Assembly: GCA_937625935.1 (NCBI GenBank)
Contig: OW569374.1
Location: 1 to 64,000, forward strand
From: Tetramitus jugosus
Taxonomy: Eukaryota > Heterolobosea > Eutetramitea > Acrasida > Vahlkampfiidae
DNA length: 64,000 bases
Reading direction: 5' to 3'
Positions 21,090-29,699 of this stretch are shown in pieces (within the stretch, counting starts at the first letter, position 1; each line of letters opens with the position of its first letter). The position numbers and the translations under genes were made by a program. The notes under the pieces were generated by a model, which was not told the origin of the DNA, made no database searches, and saw only the letters and a list, made by a program, of their open reading frames with translations.

Positions 21090-23372
21090 ATGAGCCACAG
21101 TGGTGACCAGGATCGACCTCAGCAGCAACAATTGTTTGTGTCTTCTGCAACAAAACAATCACCAGCCCCATCGCACACAACTTACTCAATTGTTACTGGC
21201 GATCCTTTACAACGATCAACAACGACAACAACAAGAACGAATACGACTACCGAAGGCTACCATCATCACAATCCTCCAAGTTACCATTACTCCCAAGTCC
21301 AAGAACAACAAAATGCCACATTCACAATGAACAACAACAGTCACAACATCAACAACAATCTATATGCCGACGATGGAATCAATCATCCTCCTCCTCAGAG
21401 GACTGCAGTGCCTCATCATCATCGTCCCTCCAATTCAGACTACAACAACTACAACAACAACCACAACTACAACCACAATAACCACAATAGTAATGAGATG
21501 ACGAATAGGAGTACGACGACTACTCTTGACTATCCGTACAATACTCACAACTTTATCCCAACCCATCTTTTGTACCAGACCCCCTCTCCTAATTCGACTT
21601 TATCATCTTTATCTAGCAACAGCAAGAATCCACTGGATCCACAGAATCCAACAATGACTGCTGTTGATCGCACAATGAACTTTACAAATTCGGCTCAATT
21701 GTCCTCCTCATCCATCATATCGTCGTCGTCATCGTCATCTTCTTCTTCTTCGACAACTTCTACATCTCGTACCACGACAAATACAATAGCCACCACCAAT
21801 TCACCATCATCTCTATTGTTTGTTAACAATCATTGCTTTAACTCCTCTGATCAATCTACGCCCATCTCTCCATCCATAATCTCTCGTCCATTGGCAACAG
21901 AGATTGTGAATGGATCTGCTGCAATTGTTGAGAGATTGGGTCCTCATGAGAACAACAACAACAACAACAACGACGACAATGACAATGACAACACCCCGAT
22001 CTCTCAAATGAGTCAGGAACAATTGCGATTGTACCTGTCAGGTCATGGCAACATTAGGCTACCACAGCAACAACAGTATCATCATCATCGGAATCAGCAT
22101 CATCAAGGTACAAAGAGAGACACTAAAGGGGAGGATCATGTGCGAGCAAGAGCAGCATCAAATGTGTCTACTACTACGACGACGATGACGACTACTACTA
22201 CTACGTTAACGACAGACAATACTTTGTCGTCAATGAATGATGAAACTCTGGACACAATGATGACAGAAGCAACCATCGAAGAATGGCCGAGCACTGGACA
22301 AACACCTGTGTTGCCCATACCTCCATCTCTCTTTCTGGCCTCATTGTTTACCACTGAAAAGATTTATCCATTGCACATGATGAGCACGCTTGCAATGTCG
22401 TGCTATCAACCATCTACATCTACGACAAGCACTCAAGAATCACAAAGTGCGTCGACAACAAGTAGTAGTAATAATCAGGGTGGTGGTGGCGGTGGAGAAA
22501 AGTTGTTAGTGAATCATCATAATCATACGAACAACAATGATTCACATGTTATTCAAGATGCAATTACTAAAATTGCAACGGTCACCATTGACAATTGCAC
22601 TTACACATTGGATTTAACAAATCCTGTGATTGTCGCAGAGTCATTGGAAGATTTATTGAGTGAAGGAAGTTTTCAAGCCACGGATCAATCATTACAGCGG
22701 AATCAGCAATTAACAGCGACGGCAACTCCATTGATTCATCACGCGACAAGTGTCAACGTGAATAATGTGAACAATACGCACAATTTGAATAATAGGAACA
22801 GTAGTAGTTCCAATGATAGTTCAAGAATAGTTCAGCCAACCATTCTTATAAGTCAACCACAGACATTCCCGTCGCAATCAGAGCGACAACAAAATTCACT
22901 ATTGAGTACCCCATCTTCAGCCGATTCGACATCTCAAATGTTTACGTTTACGTCGAATTCATTGGCATCTCCAGGTGTATTAACGACACCGACGACAATG
23001 ATAGGTCGTTTAACCTTATCACCCCTTCCTAATCAAACTCCAGCAATGACAACATCTCCACAACCAGATGCCATTCAGTCGGCTGACATGGGAACAAGCA
23101 ATCGGAAGAGACGAGGCAATAGGCAATCTTCATCACATTCCAGAGGAAGCAGTGCAGATGGACGGGAGGAGCAATTGTTTCCTCCTGATACGGAAGAGCT
23201 GAAGTTTCACGTCTATAATCCAAATGTTCGAACGAGGAAGAAGCGTGTTCCGAACAGACAGTACAGGACTGCCTCTGGCGATCAACAAGACATGGGCACT
23301 TCTTCAACAGATAATCAAACTAGGTCGAATTCATCAAACATCAGTTCGAACAACAAGTCAGAATCATTATAA
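21090..23372 (+). CDS. Gln/Asn/Ser/Thr-rich low-complexity protein
   Basis: A 760-residue protein dominated by homopolymer and short-period tracts: poly-Asn and His-Asn repeats (about 85-135), poly-Ser (about 210-225), an Asn/Asp tract (about 287-303), poly-Thr (about 355-375) and poly-Gly (about 465-470). Two islands look ordered. One is about 485-530 (ITKIATVTIDNCTYTLDLTN, then SLEDLLSEGSF). The other is the basic C-terminal part, about 675-735 (TSNRKRRGNRQSSSHSRG; VRTRKKRVPNRQYRT), which could be a nuclear localisation or nucleic-acid-binding patch. The composition is prion-like, as in transcription or RNA regulators of protists with repeat-rich proteomes. No named family; function is not assignable. 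It is convergent with the DCAF8-like gene, 42 bases apart. Confidence 0.7.
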   Translation: MSHSGDQDRPQQQQLFVSSATKQSPAPSHTTYSIVTGDPLQRSTTTTTRTNTTTEGYHHHNPPSYHYSQVQEQQNATFTMNNNSHNINNNLYADDGINHPPPQRTAVPHHHRPSNSDYNNYNNNHNYNHNNHNSNEMTNRSTTTTLDYPYNTHNFIPTHLLYQTPSPNSTLSSLSSNSKNPLDPQNPTMTAVDRTMNFTNSAQLSSSSIISSSSSSSSSSSTTSTSRTTTNTIATTNSPSSLLFVNNHCFNSSDQSTPISPSIISRPLATEIVNGSAAIVERLGPHENNNNNNNDDNDNDNTPISQMSQEQLRLYLSGHGNIRLPQQQQYHHHRNQHHQGTKRDTKGEDHVRARAASNVSTTTTTMTTTTTTLTTDNTLSSMNDETLDTMMTEATIEEWPSTGQTPVLPIPPSLFLASLFTTEKIYPLHMMSTLAMSCYQPSTSTTSTQESQSASTTSSSNNQGGGGGGEKLLVNHHNHTNNNDSHVIQDAITKIATVTIDNCTYTLDLTNPVIVAESLEDLLSEGSFQATDQSLQRNQQLTATATPLIHHATSVNVNNVNNTHNLNNRNSSSSNDSSRIVQPTILISQPQTFPSQSERQQNSLLSTPSSADSTSQMFTFTSNSLASPGVLTTPTTMIGRLTLSPLPNQTPAMTTSPQPDAIQSADMGTSNRKRRGNRQSSSHSRGSSADGREEQLFPPDTEELKFHVYNPNVRTRKKRVPNRQYRTASGDQQDMGTSSTDNQTRSNSSNISSNNKSESL

Positions 23373-23414
23373 AAATCATTTTGAATCATTAGCTAATGGT
23401 GTCTGGTGTTTTGT

Positions 23415-23457
23415 TTATTGTGTTCGGCATTGGGTTCCTCTCTGCCCAGTCTCTTCC

Positions 23458-23489
<32 letters not shown>

Positions 23490-24989
23490 AACAAAAGCAA
23501 TTCGAGAAAGGAGTTGATTAAAGGATCGATTTCTTTCTTCGGAAGCTTCTCCACCTGTCGTGGGTGTTCCTTCGTCTGACTCATCCTCCTCCATTCCATT
23601 CATCAAATTCATCAATCTCAGCACGAACGAAGATGGAAGAAGTAGAGAGGATTGACTACTCTCTGCTTCTTGTTCGTTCCTCTCCTTGATTTCGTCAATT
23701 TTGTTCATTTCTGTCGATCGAGCTTCCAAGGCAGTTGGTTCCCAGATTTTAATATCATAATCGATGCCACTGGAAGCAAACATGAGTGGGTACACTGGAT
23801 GAAGGTCCAAGCAGTTCACAACATGTTTGTCCCCCTTTGCACAGTGCACAATTTGACCACTGTCCTTCTCCCATATAAATACGTTGCCGTCATCGGAGCC
23901 ACTCAGAATGTACTCGTGTCTCGGACCCAAAAAGTTCACTTCCTTCACCGTTCGAGTGTTCCTATGACCAGAATACGACTGTACATACTCATTCACAACA
24001 ATCTCGTCCGATTGAGCATCCTTTGTTCCCTCTGCTTCCACATCAAACATGTAGATAGAGTCACCACTGAACGTACCAATAATCTCTGTTCCACTGTAGT
24101 TGTAACGAACACCTGTAATGTGCGTGGGCATAAAGAAGCGATTCTGTTCCTCAAGTCTCTCGTTCTTCTCAATCAAACGCTGTGGTGCAAACACTTTGAG
24201 GCACTTGAGACTAGGACTATTGGGTTGGTTCATTCTTCTATCGTACAGTCGAATAAAGTAATCACCACCACCGACAATCATAAAATTGGTGTTGACTGGG
24301 TTCAGATCAACAGAGTGAATGGCAACTGCTTTGCTGTGACCTCGATGACCAGGTGACTCCAAGTGACTCCAATCTACGAGTATAGAAGAACAGTTTCGAG
24401 TCGTGGCTTCTCTCAGATCGAACTGACGACATGTTCCATCCTGACTAGAGCTAATAATGATATTGGGGTTGTGAGGTTCCAGAGCCAACTTGTGAGTCAT
24501 CTCACTGTGATTATTAAACCGATGAATCGCAGTGTATGAACTCTGGGCATAATTTACATCATATACATTCAAGATACCATCGGCGGCACAACTCACCAGT
24601 CGTGAATCATTCGTCTCCGGCAGAAATTTACAACAAAAAATATTTCCACTGTGCGAAGTGGGAATTGAGACAATGACACGCTGTTTTTCAACGTTCCAAA
24701 TGTTTAGCTTCACATCATCGCCTCCACTGACGAGCAACGTACCCGATGGATTCCACTGAACAGTGTTCACACAACCTTCGTGCGGATGCAAAGGATCACT
24801 CCAAACATGAGGTTCCAATCGAGACACTAGACCCTTGTTCGCACAAATCTGACTGATTAAGCCTTGTTTAAGAGTCGTATTGTTCTTGTACACGTTGTAC
24901 TTGTCCGATCGAGAGGCTCGATTCGTGTTCAACGAATGCTGTTGTTGGCAGAGAGAAATTAAGTTGGAGTCGTTCCAATTTTCAACCAT
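23415..24989 (-). CDS. WD40 protein, DCAF8-like substrate receptor
   Basis: A 524-residue WD40 protein with seven blades from about 50 to 410. The first blade reads HEGCVNTVQWNPSGTLLVSG, then GDDVKLNIW. The late pair, ILSGSDDGNVFIWEKDSGQI and GDKHVVNCLDLHP.........SSGIDYDIKIWEPTA, is characteristic of DCAF8/DCAF5/WDTC1 proteins. These bind DDB1 and present substrates to CUL4 ubiquitin ligases. DR or equivalent motifs (RQFDLREA, IRLYDRRM) that DCAFs use to contact DDB1 are present after blades 3 and 4. The C-terminal tail is disordered and acidic (EEDEEEEEEEEE), encoded by a TCC-type microsatellite near 23450. DCAF8 is the best family guess. Confidence 0.85.
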
Positions 24990-25190
24990 GATTGCACTTG
25001 CACTTCAACCCTCTGTTGTTGTTATTCTGAAGTGAACGTTTTTTTCTGATCCCAACCCAATCCACACACTGCTGTGATCGAGCTATTTGAACTTGAAGGA
25101 ATTTTCCGCTTTTTCTTGATGCGACTTGATTTTGTAATCAGATTCTTCTTGTTTGTTGTTCGTTCCAGGCACAACCTTTCAGCAGAAAAA

Positions 25191-25814
25191 ATGCACAACG
25201 ACATACCACAACTCATTGACGACTCATGGGACGAGATTTTCTCCTTTCTGACACTCTCTGAGCAGATGAAACTATGTAATATTACGCCATACACGAGAGC
25301 TAAGTGCCACAAGTTTGTGGAGAAGCTAGAAGTCTTTCCCGTAACGCTCAACGAGAAGGATCTCTCCGACTATATTGAATTGAATGATGAAGAAGTCATG
25401 CAAGATAGTTTGTTGAGGTTCATTACACAGCTCGAACTCCGATATTGCAAGGTGCAACCAGAACAGTTACAGATCATTCTGCAGCACTGTCCTCGATTGG
25501 AGAAGTTAACTATTAGAGGAGACATTCACAAACTGTTTTCGACTATGCCACACTATCCAACAGAGAATATACCAAGGGTGGCTGAAATGACTCTGCTAGG
25601 AGAAATTGAAGATGAGGATTTATTCCACATATCTGCCAGTATGCCGAATTTACACAGCATTGACCGCTTGTATGACTGTAACGGCTTCTCAGTGGTGGGA
25701 GCCATGTGGATCGATTGCTATGCCGACATTGACATCAACTCCACAATGGATTTCCATGTGTATTGTGTTCAGGCCTTCAGCAGTGACAAAAATGAATCAT
25801 TTCACTACCGCTGA
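25191..25814 (+). CDS. F-box-like protein with short LRR-type region
   Basis: A 207-residue protein. Residues about 5-45 (LIDDSWDEIFSFLTLSEQMK) match the F-box pattern L.DD....IFSFL....L. The middle (about 80-125) has leucine-rich units (FITQLELRYCKVQPEQLQII; CPRLEKLTIRG), as in FBXL proteins. It would act as a Skp1-linked adaptor for an SCF ubiquitin ligase. It is short for an FBXL and has only about three repeats. The start is the ATG that gives MHNDIPQLIDDSW directly before the F-box; the open frame extends upstream but that part is hydrophobic and lacks support. It is divergent from the DCAF8-like gene. Confidence 0.65.
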   Translation: MHNDIPQLIDDSWDEIFSFLTLSEQMKLCNITPYTRAKCHKFVEKLEVFPVTLNEKDLSDYIELNDEEVMQDSLLRFITQLELRYCKVQPEQLQIILQHCPRLEKLTIRGDIHKLFSTMPHYPTENIPRVAEMTLLGEIEDEDLFHISASMPNLHSIDRLYDCNGFSVVGAMWIDCYADIDINSTMDFHVYCVQAFSSDKNESFHYR

Positions 25815-25907
25815 GTAACTCACCCCAACAGAAACGTTGCAGCAGAAATTAGGTCGTGCGATATCTTTTTGTAATCCTCCTGCACCCGTCAAATTGCCGA
25901 AAATGAA

Positions 25908-25917
25908 CTATAAATAG
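25908..25917 (+). promoter_or_regulatory. TATA box (CTATAAATAG) of the DPP8/9-like gene
   Basis: A strong TATA-type element lies 83-92 bases before the start codon of the peptidase gene at 26000. It is followed by an A/C-rich leader (aaaacaaaacaacaac), as expected for a short 5' UTR. The match is to the general eukaryotic consensus. Confidence 0.5.
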
Positions 25918-25999
25918 CGCAACACGTCCTCAGGATCACACAACATTAAAAAAACAAAACAACAACAACATTTCTATTATAATATCAACCAATTCAATC

Positions 26000-28522
26000 A
26001 TGGCTGCGAGCATCGAAAAGCTGACACTTCTCAAAAATATAACCGACGCTCAAAAGTTGGCTTCCAACTCTGTTGTCTCTGTTCCCTCTTCTCTTCACTT
26101 TTGTCGTTCAGTTGAAGATGAACACTTGTACTTTTTAAGCTTTCCTCTTTCATCATCATCCTCATCATCATCATCATTAGATGTTGCATCGACAACCAAA
26201 GTACTCAATCGAATCAACACTACCACTACTACTACTACTGCTACTCCTACGAGTATCAATGATTCGTTTGAAACAATTCTCAGTAGTTATCACAGCAATG
26301 ATAATAATAGTAGTGGTGAGAATAGACAATTGTCAAGAGAGGAAATTTTGTTGAGAGAACGTACGAGACAAGTTCAATTAAGCGGTATTTCTTCCTATCA
26401 ATTACATGAGAAGAGTCGCAGGATTTTGTTGCCCAATGGTCCCAATGTTCACTTGTATGACATGGATCAAAAAACGATGAAAACACTTGATTTTTCACAT
26501 GATTCCTCCAACTTGTCTACTACTACTACTCACGTGAGTAAGAGTAGTGGTGATCATCAGGAGAGTGATTCATTGGTCAATGCTGCCAAAATGGACTGTA
26601 AATTTAGTCCTGATGGTCAATTTGTGTCATTTGTGGCCAGTGGTGACCTGTATGTGTATCATATTGAAACGGATGTGATTCAGAGGTTGACTCACACGTC
26701 TCTCAAGTCATCAAATCATCCAAAGAGAAGAACAATCAGTGCAGGTGTCTCTGAATTTATTATGCAGGAGGAATTTGATCGTTACACTGGCTATTGGTGG
26801 TGCCCTGTTGTTTCGACAATGAACGGTATCGAACAACAAGGTAGCAGTAGCAGCAGCAACAACGTGACATACAAGATTGCCTATTTGGAAGTGGATGAGT
26901 CAAATGTTCCTACTATTTTGATTCCACAGAGCGGCACGGATAAGTTGGATGTGGATGAGTATCAGTATCCGAGACCTGGTGAACCAAATGCTCGATCCAA
27001 GCTCAAGGTTGTTTCTTTTACGGCAAACAGTAAGCTCAATCAGCAGCCAAGAACTATTTCGTTCCCTGATTTATTGAAGGAACAAATACCATGGTGTGAG
27101 TATGTACTGCGTGCTGGTTGGTTGCCGTCGGGAAACTCTGTTTGGTTGTGGTTGTTGGATAGGAAGCAACAACGCTCTGCACTCATTACTGTTGATACAT
27201 CGAGAAACGATACGTGTGTTGAGGTGGTTATCGAAGAGATATCGGATATTTGGGTCAATACGAAACAGACAATACACTTCTTACAGGGAGATGCCACGAA
27301 GCAGCGAGTTCTGTTCGGACAGGAAACCAACGGTTTTAATCACCTGTATTTGTATGAACGAGATTCGGAGAGCGGAGAATATAGATTAGTTCGACCTGTG
27401 ACTCACGGTAATGATTGGATGGTACTGTTTGATCACTTGTGGGTGGACGAGCAGAATTCGACAGTCTATTTTATGGCGACGAAGGATTCAGCCCTTGAGG
27501 ACCATCTCTATTCTGTTTCTATCGAAGGCGAACAACCCAATGCGAACCTTACAAGGATTACGCAGCTTGGCATGCACGTGCAACATGTCACATTCAATCA
27601 AGACTTTTCCAAGTTTGTCACAATTTGCTCATCCAAAACTAGTGAGCCAATCATGAGACTTCATTCAAAGGATGGTGCTACTGAAATTGATTATAGACGA
27701 CTTGTTACTCCACTATCCTTCGCAACTGCTGATCCAAAACTCTATAGCTTCACAAATGATACGGAAGAAACAGTGTATGGATCTGTTTTCTTGCCGCCCA
27801 ATTATGATGCCAGTCAGCAATATCCATGCGTACTCTACGTTTATGCTGGTCCTCATGTACAATTAGTGAAGAATTCGTATGCTCTGTTCGCACAGACCAG
27901 GTGCCAATTGTTGGCTTCAAAGGGATTTGTAGTCGTGATACAGGATGGTAGAGGATCATTCAACAGAGGTCTCAAATTCGAAGGATATTTGAGATGTAAG
28001 ATGGGTCAGTTCGAATTGGACGACCAGATTAAGGGTATTCAATCTTTAATTTCTGGCGAAAATCATCAACAATTGAAAGTAAGCATTGATCAAGCAAGAA
28101 TAGGAGTTTTCGGTTGGAGTTATGGAGGCTACATGAGCTTGTGCGCCATGTGCAAGTACTCTAACTTTTTCAAGGTGGGAGTAGCTGGTGCACCAGTTGT
28201 CCAGTGGGAGTTGTATGATACTGGTTACACTGAGAGGTACATGGACACACCAATCAACAATCAGGACGGTTACGAAAAGGGCAGTGTACTCACTTATGTG
28301 TCAGATTTCCCTGAGGAAGAAGATCGATTGTTAATCATCCATGGCCTCAGTGATGAGAATGTTCACTTTAAGCATGTCGAAGTCTTACTCTCTCAGTTGA
28401 TTAAGCACCAAAAACCATATCAATTGGCTCTTTACCCTGGAGAGAGGCACGGTGTACGTGGTATGAATGGTGTTTTACATTGGACGAGCAGAATGATTCA
28501 ATTCTTTGTAAGAAATCTCTAA
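26000..28522 (+). CDS. Dipeptidyl peptidase DPP8/DPP9-like (S9B prolyl peptidase)
   Basis: An 840-residue serine peptidase that removes N-terminal X-Pro dipeptides. The beta-propeller (about 140-570) includes the substrate-anchoring Glu pair in QEEFDRYTGYWW. The alpha/beta-hydrolase domain (about 590-840) has the nucleophile motif FGWSYGGYMS with Ser707, the Asp in HGLSDENVHF and the His in GERHGVRG. The DTGYTERYM and LLIIHGLSDENVHFKH segments match DPP8/9 more than DPP4. There is no signal peptide or transmembrane segment, so it should be cytosolic like DPP8/9. A Ser/Thr-rich insertion lies at about 50-110, encoded by TCA and ACT microsatellites. All catalytic residues are present. Confidence 0.92.
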   Translation: MAASIEKLTLLKNITDAQKLASNSVVSVPSSLHFCRSVEDEHLYFLSFPLSSSSSSSSSLDVASTTKVLNRINTTTTTTTATPTSINDSFETILSSYHSNDNNSSGENRQLSREEILLRERTRQVQLSGISSYQLHEKSRRILLPNGPNVHLYDMDQKTMKTLDFSHDSSNLSTTTTHVSKSSGDHQESDSLVNAAKMDCKFSPDGQFVSFVASGDLYVYHIETDVIQRLTHTSLKSSNHPKRRTISAGVSEFIMQEEFDRYTGYWWCPVVSTMNGIEQQGSSSSSNNVTYKIAYLEVDESNVPTILIPQSGTDKLDVDEYQYPRPGEPNARSKLKVVSFTANSKLNQQPRTISFPDLLKEQIPWCEYVLRAGWLPSGNSVWLWLLDRKQQRSALITVDTSRNDTCVEVVIEEISDIWVNTKQTIHFLQGDATKQRVLFGQETNGFNHLYLYERDSESGEYRLVRPVTHGNDWMVLFDHLWVDEQNSTVYFMATKDSALEDHLYSVSIEGEQPNANLTRITQLGMHVQHVTFNQDFSKFVTICSSKTSEPIMRLHSKDGATEIDYRRLVTPLSFATADPKLYSFTNDTEETVYGSVFLPPNYDASQQYPCVLYVYAGPHVQLVKNSYALFAQTRCQLLASKGFVVVIQDGRGSFNRGLKFEGYLRCKMGQFELDDQIKGIQSLISGENHQQLKVSIDQARIGVFGWSYGGYMSLCAMCKYSNFFKVGVAGAPVVQWELYDTGYTERYMDTPINNQDGYEKGSVLTYVSDFPEEEDRLLIIHGLSDENVHFKHVEVLLSQLIKHQKPYQLALYPGERHGVRGMNGVLHWTSRMIQFFVRNL

Positions 28523-28591
28523 GCGCAACAATTGGTCACGATGGCAACCCTTTTTGTTGTATGCCACTTTTCACGCACACAAGATTGTTTA

Positions 28592-29581
28592 TTAAAGACC
28601 TGAATAACCTGCATTTGTTTGTTGTGATCCATAATTTTGGTAAGTTGGCACTTGAGACTGATAGTATGGTTGCTGATACTGTTGACCACCAAGTTGCGTA
28701 CTCTCCTGCTGGTCGTATTCCAGTGGAGCGGCTTCTGATATGATGACAGGACTAAAGGTTGCATGGACTTGTACTTGCGGCAGAACGGACACTCGTTTCT
28801 CAATGGAAAACTCTTGAGTATAGCACAAGTAATCCACATAGAAGCAATAAGCAACACCCAACATTAAAAACACAGACAGATAGAAGAAGACTGAGCCAAA
28901 CAATGGTGGTCTGCGAGTGCCAACAAATGCCATCACGGTGCTCTCAAAATTTGGGAGATCCATGTGCTCGTAGTAATCCATGAGGCGATCTCTCCAGCGA
29001 TTATCAATCACAATCTGTGCCTGTGCATCCCTGTACGCATTCAACGTTTGTTCATCCGTAAAGATCCAATTCTTTTTCAAATACAGCTTCAAGAACGGTT
29101 TGTTCTTCTTTGCTTGTTGTTCGTCAATGGACAACAAGAACACTTGAGAGACATCTTCCCAGCTGACGTAACGGAATGTACGACTCTCCTGATGAGTCAC
29201 CACTCTTTTGGTGTGTCTGCTTGACTTTACTCTTCCGTTGGAATCACGACTCGTCTTAGTTGTTGTCTCATAGTGATAGCAAGTGACATTGTGAGTAATA
29301 TCCGGTGCACAGTGTTGCAACTGCTGCACATACTCATAGACAGAACCACAAGATAATGAGTTCGCCAGGAAGCTACGGGTTTCAGTTCGGAAACAGAAGA
29401 TGCAATAGACAAAGTAAGTCAGAGCGATCCCAATACTAAATTGGATACGTCCAATGAGAACCAAAGATGGTCTACGACCATACTTAAAAATTTCACAGCA
29501 GACAAAGGCAATGACCAACGAGATGCAAATTAACTGGCTGACGAAAGCCGCTGAGCGTGTCACTTTTTCTCTGATACCCAT
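28592..29581 (-). CDS. TMEM151-like membrane protein, copy A
   Basis: A 329-residue membrane protein. Two N-terminal helices (about 10-30 and 38-60) flank GRRPSLVLIGRIQFS. The central soluble part has the TMEM151 signature: CYHYETTT, a KRVVTHQESRTFRYVSWEDV motif and a YL-x-KNWIFTDEQT region. Another helix pair (about 240-270, FGSVFFYLSVFLMLGVAYCF) follows, then a Gln/Tyr/Pro-rich tail. TMEM151 has no settled biochemical role. The start was set at the Met of MGIREKVTRS because the paralogue begins MGLREKITRT; the upstream Met would add 11 residues. A second copy lies at 39374-40471, with a 95-bp stretch identical in DNA. Confidence 0.75.
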   Translation of the reverse strand: MGIREKVTRSAAFVSQLICISLVIAFVCCEIFKYGRRPSLVLIGRIQFSIGIALTYFVYCIFCFRTETRSFLANSLSCGSVYEYVQQLQHCAPDITHNVTCYHYETTTKTSRDSNGRVKSSRHTKRVVTHQESRTFRYVSWEDVSQVFLLSIDEQQAKKNKPFLKLYLKKNWIFTDEQTLNAYRDAQAQIVIDNRWRDRLMDYYEHMDLPNFESTVMAFVGTRRPPLFGSVFFYLSVFLMLGVAYCFYVDYLCYTQEFSIEKRVSVLPQVQVHATFSPVIISEAAPLEYDQQESTQLGGQQYQQPYYQSQVPTYQNYGSQQTNAGYSGL

Positions 29582-29699
29582 TCCATTGCATGCTCGTAAA
29601 CTTCTACAAACCAAAAAGTTCTATCAAATATGTTTCAACGAATTTAATAAATTTTGAACATCATAATTTTACATCCAGATCTTGTTGCTTACTGATCAA

